Below are positions 1 to 8,100 of a stretch of DNA of 39,482 nt, in pieces. Source of the DNA: Nocardioides sp. (GTDB lineage Bacteria > Actinomycetota > Actinomycetes > Propionibacteriales > Nocardioidaceae); assembly GCF_016462705.1 (NCBI RefSeq), contig NZ_JAEMSS010000014.1, forward strand, positions 1-39,482, in the 5' to 3' direction. Below the pieces are notes generated by a model that saw only the letters and a program-made list of their open reading frames with translations, searched no databases and was not told the DNA's origin. The translations under genes and the position numbers were made by a program. Position 1 is the stretch's first letter; every line of letters starts with the position of its first letter.

Positions 1-1044
1 GAGATCGGCAAGAACGGCTACCTCGGCATCAACATCCCCGAGGAGTACGGCGGCGGGGGCGGCGGGATCGGTGACATCGCCGCGGTCTGCGAGGAGCTGG
101 CCGCCCAGGGCTGCCCGCTGCTGCTCATGGTCGTGAGCCCGGCCATCTGCGGGACGATCATCAGCCGCTACGGGACCGAGGAGCAGAAGCAGCGCTGGCT
201 GCCCGGGATCTGCGACGGCACCGGGACGATGGCCTTCGCGATCACCGAGCCGGACGCCGGGACCAACACCCACAACATCACCACCACCGCCCGCCGGGAC
301 GGCGACGAGTGGGTGCTCAACGGCCGCAAGATCTACATCTCCGGTGTCGACGAGGCCGACAACGTGCTCGTCGTCGCCCGCGCCGAGGACCGCCCGGTCA
401 GTGAAGGGGGGACCGGCAAGGTCAAGCCGGTCCTGTTCGTGGTGCCCACGGACGCGGCGGGCTTCGAGGCCAAGGCGATCCCGATGGAGATCGTCAGCCC
501 CGAGCTGCAGTTCACGGTGTTCCTCGACGACGTCCGGCTGCCCGCCGACGCGATCGTCGGCGACGAGGACGGCGGCCTGGTGCAGCTGTTCGCCGGCCTC
601 AACCCGGAGCGGATCATGGCGGCGTCGTTCTCGACCGGGCTGGCCCGGTTCGCCCTCGGCAAGGCAGCGCAGTACGCCAAGGAGCGGGTCGTCTTCAAGG
701 ACGCGATCGGTTCGCACCAGGCGATCGCCCACCCGCTGGCGCAGAGCCACATCGAGATCGAGATGGCCCGGCTGATGACGCAGAAGGCGGCGGCCCTCTA
801 CGACGCCGGTGACGACCTGGGGGCGGGCGAGGCGGCCAACATGGCGAAGTACGCCGCCGCCGAGGCCGCCTGTGACGCCGCGGACCGGGCCGTGCACACC
901 CACGGTGGCAACGGGATCACCCAGGAGTACGGCATGGCCGGGCTGCTGGTCGCGACCCGGGCCGGCCGGATCGCTCCTGTCAGCCGGGAGATGATCCTCA
1001 ACTTCGTGGCCATGCACTCCCTGGGGCTGCCCAAGTCCTACTGA
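1..1044 (+). CDS. acyl-CoA dehydrogenase, 5'-truncated
   Basis: FAD-dependent acyl-CoA dehydrogenase, which would introduce the alpha,beta double bond into an acyl-CoA in beta-oxidation or a related pathway. The frame is open from base 1, so the N-terminal alpha-helical domain lies outside the window. Visible parts are the middle domain with the ITEPDAGTN flavin/substrate motif, the beta-barrel segment WVLNGRKIYISG, and the C-terminal helical bundle containing HTHGGNGITQEYG, which is typical of the family near its C-terminus. An internal ATG at 127 is not a credible start because strong family sequence (GYLGINIPEEYGG) precedes it. Substrate chain length cannot be judged. The gene ends 58 bases before the next start. 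Confidence 0.93.
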   Translation, partial: EIGKNGYLGINIPEEYGGGGGGIGDIAAVCEELAAQGCPLLLMVVSPAICGTIISRYGTEEQKQRWLPGICDGTGTMAFAITEPDAGTNTHNITTTARRDGDEWVLNGRKIYISGVDEADNVLVVARAEDRPVSEGGTGKVKPVLFVVPTDAAGFEAKAIPMEIVSPELQFTVFLDDVRLPADAIVGDEDGGLVQLFAGLNPERIMAASFSTGLARFALGKAAQYAKERVVFKDAIGSHQAIAHPLAQSHIEIEMARLMTQKAAALYDAGDDLGAGEAANMAKYAAAEAACDAADRAVHTHGGNGITQEYGMAGLLVATRAGRIAPVSREMILNFVAMHSLGLPKSY

Positions 1045-1053
1045 CCCGGCACG

Positions 1054-1065
1054 GCCCGTTCGGGC
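1054..1065 (+). terminator. short GC hairpin after the acyl-CoA dehydrogenase
   Basis: GCCCG and CGGGC flank a 2-base gap, a 5-bp inverted repeat, followed by a slightly T-containing stretch. No U-tract is present. It could help end transcription before 1103, but the stem is short. Confidence 0.25.
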
Positions 1066-1090
1066 TATTCCCGCCGCGACCTGGTCGGCG

Positions 1091-1096
1091 CACCAT
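1091..1096 (+). promoter_or_regulatory. possible -10 box CACCAT, leaderless spacing to ATG 1103
   Basis: CACCAT lies exactly 6 bases before ATG 1103, the same spacing as the TANNNT boxes seen before several other genes here. The first base deviates from consensus, so support comes mainly from the spacing. Confidence 0.35.
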
Positions 1097-1102
1097 CCGA
1101 GG

Positions 1103-2602
1103 ATGAGTGAGCCCTACTGCGTCGACGTCGACTTCGCCGTCCTCCGGGACGCCGGCAACACCGCGCTCTCGCTGCTGGCCTGGGGCGACCGCGTGTCGGT
1201 CGTCGGCCGGACCGACTCCCGGCTCGAGGTCACGGTGCCGGCCTGGAGGACCGGGCCGGACGGGGCGCTGACCCGGTTCGAGCAGGCCGGCTTCCTGCAG
1301 CGGCGCACCCGGGTCGACGGCAGGACCCGGGACGTCGCAGTGCCGGTGGCGGACTCGAAGGTCCTGCAGGTCACGTTCGTGGACGTCCAGCAGGGCGACG
1401 CGACGCTGGTGCAGACGCCGGGCGGCAAGGTCGTCACCGTCGACGGTGGCGAGAACGTGATGTTCGCGCGGTTCCTGGCCAGCAGGTTCCCCGGCACGGG
1501 GGCCGACCGCCGGCAGACGATCGACGCCATGGTCGTCAGCCACGGCGACGCCGACCACTTCGGCGGGCTGCCCGAGATCCGCGAGTCCGAGACGAACAGC
1601 TCGCCGCGCAAGCGGTTCTTCGCGCAGCCGGTCCGCGTCTTCCACAACGGCCTCGTCAAGCGCCCGAGCAGCGTGCCCGAGCTGGAGGCCTTCGGGGCCA
1701 CGAAGAAGTCCGGGTCGCGCACGGTGATCACCGGCCTCGAGACCGATCTGACGGCCGTCCCGGCGAGCACGATGAACAAGTTCTTCCAGGCCTGGCGGCG
1801 CGCCCTGACCGGGTGGCAGGAGGACGGCGGTCCGATCGAGTTCCGCAGGCTGGCCCGGGGCTCCGACGACGCCTTCGACTTCCTGGCCCCCGAGGGCATC
1901 CGGGTCGAGGTCCTGGGCCCGATCCAGACCAGTGCCGGCGGCACCCCCGGGCTGGCGTACCTGCGCGCCCCCAAGCGTGGGGTCCCGATGGCCCACCTCG
2001 GCTACGAGCCGGGTTCGCTCAGCGCCTCGCACACGGTCAACGGCCACTCCATCGTGTTGCGGCTGACCTACGGCAACGTCCGGATGCTGTTCGCGGGCGA
2101 CCTCAACAACCCGGTCGAGGAGGCGCTGGTCAAGGACCACGACACCGGCGCGCTCGACCTCACGTCCGAGGTGTTCAAGGTGCCGCACCACGGGTCCCAC
2201 GAGTTCAGCGCGGAGTTCCTGCGCGCCGTCTCCCCGCTGGTCTCGGTCATCTCCTCCGGCGACGAGAACAGCCGCGTGGAGTACATCCATCCCCGGGCGA
2301 CCCTGGTCAACAGCCTGGGCCGGTACTCCCGCGACGACGCGGGCCTCGTGTTCGTCACCGAGATGGTCGCGTTCTTCGAGACCGTCGGCTGGTCGACCCG
2401 GCAGGTGCCGCCGGGCAAGCCGGCCGGGCCGTCGTTCTTCGGCTTCCGGCGCTCGGCGTACGGCCTGGTCCGGGTGCGCACCGACGGCGAGCGGATGCTC
2501 GTGTTCACCGACTCCGGCAAGCGCGACATCAAGGAGGCCTACGCCTACGAGGTCGCGTCTCCCGGCACCGCCGTGCCGGTGCCGGTCCGCAAGGTCGGGT
2601 GA
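1103..2602 (+). CDS. ComEC-like metallo-beta-lactamase-fold hydrolase
   Basis: 499-residue protein with a metallo-beta-lactamase fold of the ComEC/Rec2 C-terminal type. Visible motifs are the first-strand region VQQGDATLVQTPGGK leading to D114-G-G, the metal-binding H147-G-D-A-D-H152 (HxDxDH form), the aspartate in FAGDLNN near residue 333, and the HHGS motif near residues 362-365. There are no obvious membrane segments, so this is a free-standing hydrolase domain rather than a DNA-uptake channel. About 85 N-terminal residues precede the fold and are not recognised. Free-standing members of this group are often predicted nucleases or phosphodiesterases and are sometimes linked to defence genes, but no partner is visible here. 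Substrate unknown. Confidence 0.88.
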   Translation: MSEPYCVDVDFAVLRDAGNTALSLLAWGDRVSVVGRTDSRLEVTVPAWRTGPDGALTRFEQAGFLQRRTRVDGRTRDVAVPVADSKVLQVTFVDVQQGDATLVQTPGGKVVTVDGGENVMFARFLASRFPGTGADRRQTIDAMVVSHGDADHFGGLPEIRESETNSSPRKRFFAQPVRVFHNGLVKRPSSVPELEAFGATKKSGSRTVITGLETDLTAVPASTMNKFFQAWRRALTGWQEDGGPIEFRRLARGSDDAFDFLAPEGIRVEVLGPIQTSAGGTPGLAYLRAPKRGVPMAHLGYEPGSLSASHTVNGHSIVLRLTYGNVRMLFAGDLNNPVEEALVKDHDTGALDLTSEVFKVPHHGSHEFSAEFLRAVSPLVSVISSGDENSRVEYIHPRATLVNSLGRYSRDDAGLVFVTEMVAFFETVGWSTRQVPPGKPAGPSFFGFRRSAYGLVRVRTDGERMLVFTDSGKRDIKEAYAYEVASPGTAVPVPVRKVG

Positions 2603-2621
2603 CCGGGGGCCGTCGTCGCGA

Positions 2622-2636
2622 GGTCGGCTGCCGACC
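2622..2636. repeat. perfect dyad GGTCGG-CTG-CCGACC upstream of a promoter
   Basis: A 6-bp perfect inverted repeat with a 3-base centre lies between the MBL-fold gene and the -10 box at 2644, in the position where a -35 element would be expected. It could be a short terminator for the upstream gene or an operator for the downstream one. The sequence cannot separate the two. Confidence 0.4.
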
Positions 2637-2643
2637 CCTCGGG

Positions 2644-2649
2644 TAGCGT
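2644..2649 (+). promoter_or_regulatory. -10 box TAGCGT, leaderless promoter
   Basis: TAGCGT is followed by 6 bases and then GTG 2656. This places the expected transcription start at or next to the start codon and supports GTG 2656 as the true start. No clear Shine-Dalgarno sequence is present. Confidence 0.65.
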
Positions 2650-2655
2650 CGGTAC

Positions 2656-3441
2656 GTGGACTCCGGAAGCGCAGCCTTGAGGTCAGTCGCTCCGGACGTG
2701 GAGAAGGCGCTGAACACCCTCGTCGAGGTGCGGCCCTCGGGGGTCCACGACGAGCTGCTCGAGTCGCCGGCGGTCGCCAGGTTCGCCGAGCAGTTCGCGG
2801 CCGACGTCTCGGTCATCGACGACGGGCTGCGCGACGACTTCTCGCTCGCCACCGGCACGCACCAGTTCGACGTCGTCCAGATGGTGTGGATCGCCGACAT
2901 GGCGCCGCGGGTGCGGTCGGCGCTCGACGCGCTGTTCGGTGCGTCGGACTGGCCCGAGCCTCCCCGCCGCTTCCCGGTGTCCAGCGTGTGGGCATCGGTC
3001 GAGGGCTTCATGACCTCCGTGGCCCGGCTGCGCGGTCTCGACCCCACCCTGACCGAGCTGGTCCGGCTGCGCGGTGCCCGGCAGCACGACTGCCGGCTCT
3101 GCTCGTCGCGGCGGTCCCAGGAGGCGATCGAGCAGGGCGCCGGCGACGCGGAGTTCGACGCGGTCGACCACTACGCGACCAGTGACCTCCCGGACGCCAC
3201 CAAGGCGGCGCTGGCGCTCGTGGACGCGATGATCTGGACGCCCACCGCGATCCCCGACGACGTCGTCGCCGACGTACGCCGCCACCTCAGCGACGCCCAG
3301 GCCGTCGAGGTGGTCCTCGACGTGGCCCGCAACGCCGCCAACAAGATCGCCGTCGCCCTGCGCGCCGACACCCCCGAGGTGGACGAGGGCGTCCAGCTCT
3401 TCACGACCGACATGGACGGCACGCTGACCGTGGTCGCGTGA
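2656..3441 (+). CDS. carboxymuconolactone decarboxylase/AhpD-like protein
   Basis: 261-residue all-alpha protein. The segment around residues 131-150 (LTELVRLRGARQ followed by C-R-L-C) matches the CMD/AhpD-like fold, whose members act as decarboxylases or as alkylhydroperoxidases using a CxxC thiol pair. The CxxC pair is present, but the histidine that AhpD enzymes carry four residues after the second cysteine is an arginine here (CRLCSSRR), so peroxidase activity is uncertain. Proteins of this length carry two CMD-like helical regions. The GTG start is supported by a TAGCGT box 6 bases upstream. It is followed after 23 bases by the YihY gene, which has its own promoter-like box. Soluble and probably cytoplasmic; function not assigned. 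Confidence 0.8.
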   Translation: MDSGSAALRSVAPDVEKALNTLVEVRPSGVHDELLESPAVARFAEQFAADVSVIDDGLRDDFSLATGTHQFDVVQMVWIADMAPRVRSALDALFGASDWPEPPRRFPVSSVWASVEGFMTSVARLRGLDPTLTELVRLRGARQHDCRLCSSRRSQEAIEQGAGDAEFDAVDHYATSDLPDATKAALALVDAMIWTPTAIPDDVVADVRRHLSDAQAVEVVLDVARNAANKIAVALRADTPEVDEGVQLFTTDMDGTLTVVA

Positions 3442-3452
3442 GCCGTCGCGGT

Positions 3453-3458
3453 TAGCCT
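3453..3458 (+). promoter_or_regulatory. -10 box TAGCCT, leaderless promoter
   Basis: TAGCCT, 6 bases, then GTG 3465. It has the same geometry as the boxes before 2656 and 4500 and, on the other strand, before 9476. Confidence 0.65.
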
Positions 3459-3464
3459 CACCTC

Positions 3465-4481
3465 GTGGGGTTCGTCGACGCGCTCGACCGGACGCAGCGG
3501 CGACGGTCCTTCTTGGGGATACCCATCGGTGTCTTCTTCAAGTTCGTCGACGACCAGGGCCCCTACCTCGCGGCGATCGTCAGCTTCTACGCGACGCTGG
3601 CGGTCTTCCCCATCCTGCTGCTGGCCACCTCGATCTTCGGCTTCGTCCTGCAGGGCAACGACGACCTGCAGCGGCAGGTGCTCGACTCCGCGTTGACGAC
3701 GTTCCCGATCATCGGCGAGGAGCTCGGCCGGCCCGACGGCCTGCAGGGCTCGACGACCGGCGTCGTGGTCGGCGTCCTCGCGGCCACGTACGGATCGCTG
3801 GGGCTCGGGCAGGCGCTGCAGAACGCGCTGAACGTCGCCTGGTCGGTGCCGCGGAACAACCGGCCGAACCCCGTCGCCCTGCGGTTCAAGAGCCTGCTGC
3901 TCCTGCTGACCCTCGGGATCTTCATGATCGCGATCACGGCCGTGTCCATCGCGGGAGCCGAGATCTTCGGCGACTCGATGTTGATCAGGTGGCTCATCCG
4001 GCTCGCCAACGTGACGCTGGTGGGGATCCTGCTGACCGTCGTCTTCCGCCTCGCGGCGGCCCGGCGGCACCACCTCGGCCGGGCGGCCCCCGGGGCGTTC
4101 ACCGTGGCCGTGCTGTGGCTGGTTCTCCAGGAGGTCGGGCAGTACTACACGACCCAGGTGCTGGCCGGCACCAAGGGCATGGACGCGGCCTTCGGCCTGG
4201 TGCTCGGTCTCATCGGCATCATCTACGTCGCCTCGTTCATGGGCGTGATCGGCATCGAGGTCAACGTGGTGCTGGCCCGCAAGCTGTGGCCGCGCTCGCT
4301 GCGCACCCTCTTCGTCGACCGCCCGGAGCTCACCGACGCGGACCGCCGGGCCTACGCCAGCTATGCGCAGGCCCAGCGGCACAAGACGTCGGAGGAGGTC
4401 CAGGTCGCCTTCAAGGACCCGGAGACCGGTGAGCTGCTGATCCCCCACGAGCCGGGACGCAACGGCAGGAAGAGCGACTGA
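3465..4481 (+). CDS. YihY/BrkB (UPF0761) family inner-membrane protein
   Basis: 338-residue polytopic membrane protein of the YihY/virulence-factor BrkB family, formerly mislabelled ribonuclease BN. Hydrophobic segments lie roughly at residues 33-62, 106-125, 143-166, 176-198, 209-230 and 243-272, giving six membrane spans. The family hallmarks FFKFVDDQGPYLAAIVSFY near the N-terminus and the glycine-rich last span (GLIGIIYVASFMGVIGIEVN) are both present. A hydrophilic, charged C-terminal tail of about 65 residues follows. Biochemical function is unknown for the family; transport is often suggested. The GTG start is fixed by TAGCCT 6 bases upstream. Confidence 0.9.
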   Translation: MGFVDALDRTQRRRSFLGIPIGVFFKFVDDQGPYLAAIVSFYATLAVFPILLLATSIFGFVLQGNDDLQRQVLDSALTTFPIIGEELGRPDGLQGSTTGVVVGVLAATYGSLGLGQALQNALNVAWSVPRNNRPNPVALRFKSLLLLLTLGIFMIAITAVSIAGAEIFGDSMLIRWLIRLANVTLVGILLTVVFRLAAARRHHLGRAAPGAFTVAVLWLVLQEVGQYYTTQVLAGTKGMDAAFGLVLGLIGIIYVASFMGVIGIEVNVVLARKLWPRSLRTLFVDRPELTDADRRAYASYAQAQRHKTSEEVQVAFKDPETGELLIPHEPGRNGRKSD

Positions 4482-4487
4482 CGTGGC

Positions 4488-4493
4488 TACGGT
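4488..4493 (+). promoter_or_regulatory. -10 box TACGGT, leaderless promoter
   Basis: TACGGT, 6 bases, then GTG 4500. This supports that GTG over the nearby out-of-frame GTG at 4483. It lies only 6 bases after the YihY stop codon. Confidence 0.55.
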
Positions 4494-4499
4494 TCGAGG

Positions 4500-4901
4500 G
4501 TGCACCGCAAGAGACAGGAGTACCTCGGGGGTCGTGGAGAGCTGGTCGTCGTCGTGGACTGCTCGGACCTGGATCGGGCTGGTCGGTTCTGGACCCGGGC
4601 CTTGGGGTACGACGACGAGGGTGCCGAGAGCCAGCGGTACCGCACGCTGTTGCCCTCGGATGGAGTCGGCGTCGAGGTGCTGCTCCAGCGCGTCGACGAC
4701 GTGAAGGTGACCAAGAACCGCGTGCACCTGGACATGCGGACCCGCGACCTGGAGGCCGAGGTGCAACGGGTGGTCGACCTCGGAGCCGAGCTGCTCACGA
4801 CGGAACCGCTGTCGGAACACGGGTGGGACTGGCATGTCCTGGCCGACCCGGACGGGAACGAGTTCTGCGTGATCCAGCCTCCTCCCGACCACTGGGCCTA
4901 G
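4500..4901 (+). CDS. VOC superfamily (glyoxalase-like) protein
   Basis: 133-residue small soluble protein with one vicinal-oxygen-chelate domain in two beta-alpha-beta-beta-beta halves. The first half begins LVVVVDCSDLDRAGRFW and the second contains VHLDMRTRDLEAEVQRVVDLG; it ends with the common DPDGNEFCVIQPP motif. It resembles the Glyoxalase_6 subgroup found widely in actinobacteria. Members include glyoxalases, dioxygenases and antibiotic-binding proteins; nothing here identifies the ligand. The GTG start is supported by TACGGT 6 bases upstream. Confidence 0.85.
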   Translation: MHRKRQEYLGGRGELVVVVDCSDLDRAGRFWTRALGYDDEGAESQRYRTLLPSDGVGVEVLLQRVDDVKVTKNRVHLDMRTRDLEAEVQRVVDLGAELLTTEPLSEHGWDWHVLADPDGNEFCVIQPPPDHWA

Positions 4902-4978
4902 CACCCGGCCCCATGGGCTCCGGCGGTCCTGAGGTGGTCCATACTTGGGGCGTGCCGGTCTCGTCAGAGGCTGGCTCC

Positions 4979-5049
4979 GCGGACGTGGTGTAGTTGCAGC
5001 ACGCTTCCCTTCCAGGGAAGGGGTCGAGGTTCAAATCCTCGCGTCCGCT
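4979..5049 (+). tRNA. tRNA-Gly (anticodon TCC)
   Basis: The cloverleaf folds fully. The acceptor stem GCGGACG (4979-4985) pairs with CGTCCGC (5042-5048), and the discriminator T is at 5049. The D stem is GTG (4988-4990) with CAC (5000-5002). The anticodon stem CTTCC/GGAAG encloses loop CTTCCAG with TCC at 5011-5013. The T arm is CGAGG, TTCAAAT, CCTCG at 5025-5041. The CCA end is encoded at 5050-5052. It reads GGA glycine codons. CATACT at 4940-4945 is a possible -10 element. No repeat of the tRNA 3' end was seen, so there is no sign of integration here. Confidence 0.96.
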
Positions 5050-5108
5050 CCAAGAGCCCGGGGCCGTGCGGACCCGAAATCCAGAGGCGCGATGTCGGCC
5101 CCGCGACG

Positions 5109-5114
5109 TACCGT
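5109..5114 (+). promoter_or_regulatory. -10 box TACCGT before the ABC exporter
   Basis: TACCGT lies 9 bases before GTG 5124, predicting a leader of only two or three bases. It suggests the exporter is transcribed separately from the tRNA. Confidence 0.45.
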
Positions 5115-5123
5115 CCTGTACTT

Positions 5124-8100
5124 GTGACGGTCACTCGGGTCGAGAGCAGGCCGACGCCGACGGCCAGCCCCGACCCGGCGGCGGCGGCCGGCCGCGAGCC
5201 GGTCGACTGGCGGCGGGTACGCCGACCTCTGACCTACCTCTGCTTCTCCATGTCGATGCTCGGCGCGGTCTCCGCGGCGCTGGGATCGATGGTGGCCGGG
5301 CAGCTCGCGGAGGACGCCACGTCGAGGCTCCTGTGGCTGCTGGCGCTGTGCGTCGTCGGCGGCGCCGTGATGGACGCCGTCGCCAAGACCATGTGGGCGA
5401 CCGTGTGCGACCGGGCCGAGGGCCGGCTCCGCTCCGACCTGCTCGACGCGGCCATGGCGCAGCCGCTGTCCGAGCTCTCCGAACAGGCGGTGGGGGAGAT
5501 CCTCGACCGCATCGACGACGACACCTGGGAGGTCGGCCAGCTGATGCGGTGGGGCGTGTGGCAGGCCGCGCGCACCTTCCTCGCCTCGGGCCCGCTGTGG
5601 GTGGTCGCGACGCTCACCTGGTGGCCGGCGGTGTTCCTGTTCCCGCTGACCGCAGTGGTCACCTTCCTGGTCGTACGACGGCTGCTGCCGCAGGTCTCAC
5701 AGCGCAAGGTCCTCGAGGAAGCGGCCTGGACCGACCACGCCGCCTCGACCGAGGAGGGTGTCGCGGCCCGCGACGACCTGCGCACGTCGCAGGGTCAGGC
5801 CCACGTCCTGCGCCGCAACGCCCAGCTCGCCGCGACCGTCCACCGCACCCTGGACGACGTGCTGGCCGTCGAGGTCAAGATCACCCGCCGGAGCGGCGGG
5901 CTGCTGCACGGGGCGCTGGCGGCCGTGGGGGTCGTGGGGATCGCCCTGGTCATGGCGGACGACCTGTCCACGGCGCGGCTGGTGACGCTGTTCCTGGTCA
6001 CCACGATGTTCGTCGGCGGGGTCGACATGCTCGCCCGCCACCTGCCCGACCTCCAGGAGGGCTTCGGGGCGGTCCTCCGGCTGCGCGGGATGCTCGCCTC
6101 ACCCGCCGAGCCGGTCGGTGGACTGCCGCTGCCGGACGGTCCCCTGGACGTGGAGTTCGCCCATCTCGACTTCGCCTACGACACCGGCACCTTCGCGCTG
6201 CGCGACGTCGACCTGCGCGTCCCTGCCGGGCACACGTGTGCGCTGGTCGGCCGCACCGGGTCGGGGAAGTCCACCTTGGCCTCCCTGCTCTCCCGCGCGG
6301 TCGAGCCGCCGCGCGGCTCCGTGCTCCTGGGCGGCATCGACGTCCGCGACCTCGACCTCCAGCAGCTGCGCGCGGCCGTCGGGGTCGTCACCCAGCGCAC
6401 CGAGGTGCTGGCCGGCACGCTCGCCGAGAACATCACCCTCTTCGCCGACACGCCCCGCGCCGAGGTCGAGGCCGCGGTCGACGAGCTCGGCCTGACCGAC
6501 TGGGTGGCGGGCCTGCCCGACGGTCTCGACACGGTGCTCGGGCCCGGCGGCACCAGCCTGTCCGCGGGCGAGGAGCAGCTGGTCGCGTTCGCGCGCCTGC
6601 TCGTCCGCGACGTCAGCGTCGTCGTCCTCGACGAGGCCACCGCGCGGATGGACCCGGTCACCGAGGCCCGGGTCGTCCGGGCCGCGGACCGGCTGATCTC
6701 CGGGCGCACCGGCATCCTGGTGGCACACCGGCTCTCGACGACGGAGCGCGCCGAGCAGGTCGCCGTCCTCGAGTCCGGCCGCGTGGTGCAGCAGGGCCCG
6801 CGCGCACGGTTGGCCCGCGAGGACGGCCCCTTCCGCACCCTGGTCGAGGCGGCCGCGCACGAGGCGGTCGTCGAGGAGCACCACCACCAGCAGTCCTCGA
6901 TCGGGTCGGTCCGCCGGAGCACGACGCCGCCGCCGGCCCCCCAGCTGCAACCCACCCCGAGCCTGGCCCGGCAGGTCTTCCACACCATCCGCGTGCAGCC
7001 GCAGTGGGGGCTGCTCGGCGCGGTGCTGTTCCTGGTCTCGTCCCTGACCGGTGCCTTCGGCGCCCTCACCGGCTGGGTCTGGGGCCTCATCATCACCGAC
7101 CTCCAGGCGGGGGTCGGGCCGGGACTCCTCGTGGTCGGGCTGGTCGTCTCGCTCGTCGCCAGCCCCCTGCTGCTGTCGCAGGCGTTCCGCACCTATCCCC
7201 ACTGGTGGGTCGACGTGCGCCTGCGGGTGCGGGCGGCGGTGCTGCACGGGCAGACCGCCCAGCACCGGCTCGAGCGCACCCCGCCCGGCGAGGTCGTCGC
7301 CCGCACCATGGACGCCGACCGGCTGGCCCGCTACACCGACCGGTGGGTCGACTTCGTCAACGGCCTGCTGGTCGCGCTGATCACCGGGCTGATCGCGCAG
7401 AGCTGGCTGGCCGGGTCGGTGCTCCTCGCGGTGATGGTCGCGTCGGCGCTCGCCTCCACCCTGGGGCGCCGGGTCGCCGGTCGATCCGCCGCGGCCTCCT
7501 CGACGGCGCGGGCCAGGTTCGGCCAGTCGCTGGTCTCCGCGCTGGAGTCGGTGCGCACCGTCAAGCTCGCCGCGGCCACCCCGCAGGTGCACGCGCACCT
7601 GCGGCGGGTCGACGGCGGCCGGGTCGACGCGGCCGTCCGCGAGCACCGCGTGCAGGCGCTGCTCGACGGCGTCCCGGTCGTGATGGTCCAAGGCGGCGTC
7701 GTCGCCGCGTGGGGCGGCCTGCTGGCCGGTGAGTGGGGGCTGGCCACCGCGCTGCTGGTCGCCAACGCGGTCAGCGGGTTCGACTGGTTCGGGCGGGTGG
7801 CCGGCTCGGTCGTCACCGAGGCCCCGGGCGTCCGGGCGTGGATGAACGCCACCAGCCGGCTCGCCGGCGGCGGCGACCTGATGGACCTCCCGCCGGGCAT
7901 GGACCTCGTCGGAGGCACTGCCCCGGGTCCCGCTCCCGTCGAGCGCGACCCGCTGCGCACGCTGACCCTGCGCGGCGTCTCCGCCGTCCACGACGACGGG
8001 ACCCTCGGCGTGCAGGACGTCGACCTCGACGTCTCGGCGGGCGAGCTGGTCCTGCTCCTCGGCCAGGTCGGGTCCGGCAAGTCCAGCCTGCTCGGCGCGC

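Noticed and set aside
4979..5123. tRNA-Gly as an integration site for a mobile element carrying the ABC exporter
   Set aside because: No integrase and no second copy of the tRNA 3' end in the window; the exporter's base composition resembles its neighbours.
4994..7732. 912-residue plus-strand open frame starting inside the tRNA
   Set aside because: Out-of-frame shadow of the ABC exporter; rich in Arg, Gly, Pro and Ala with no motifs, and the exporter frame holds all Walker and signature motifs.
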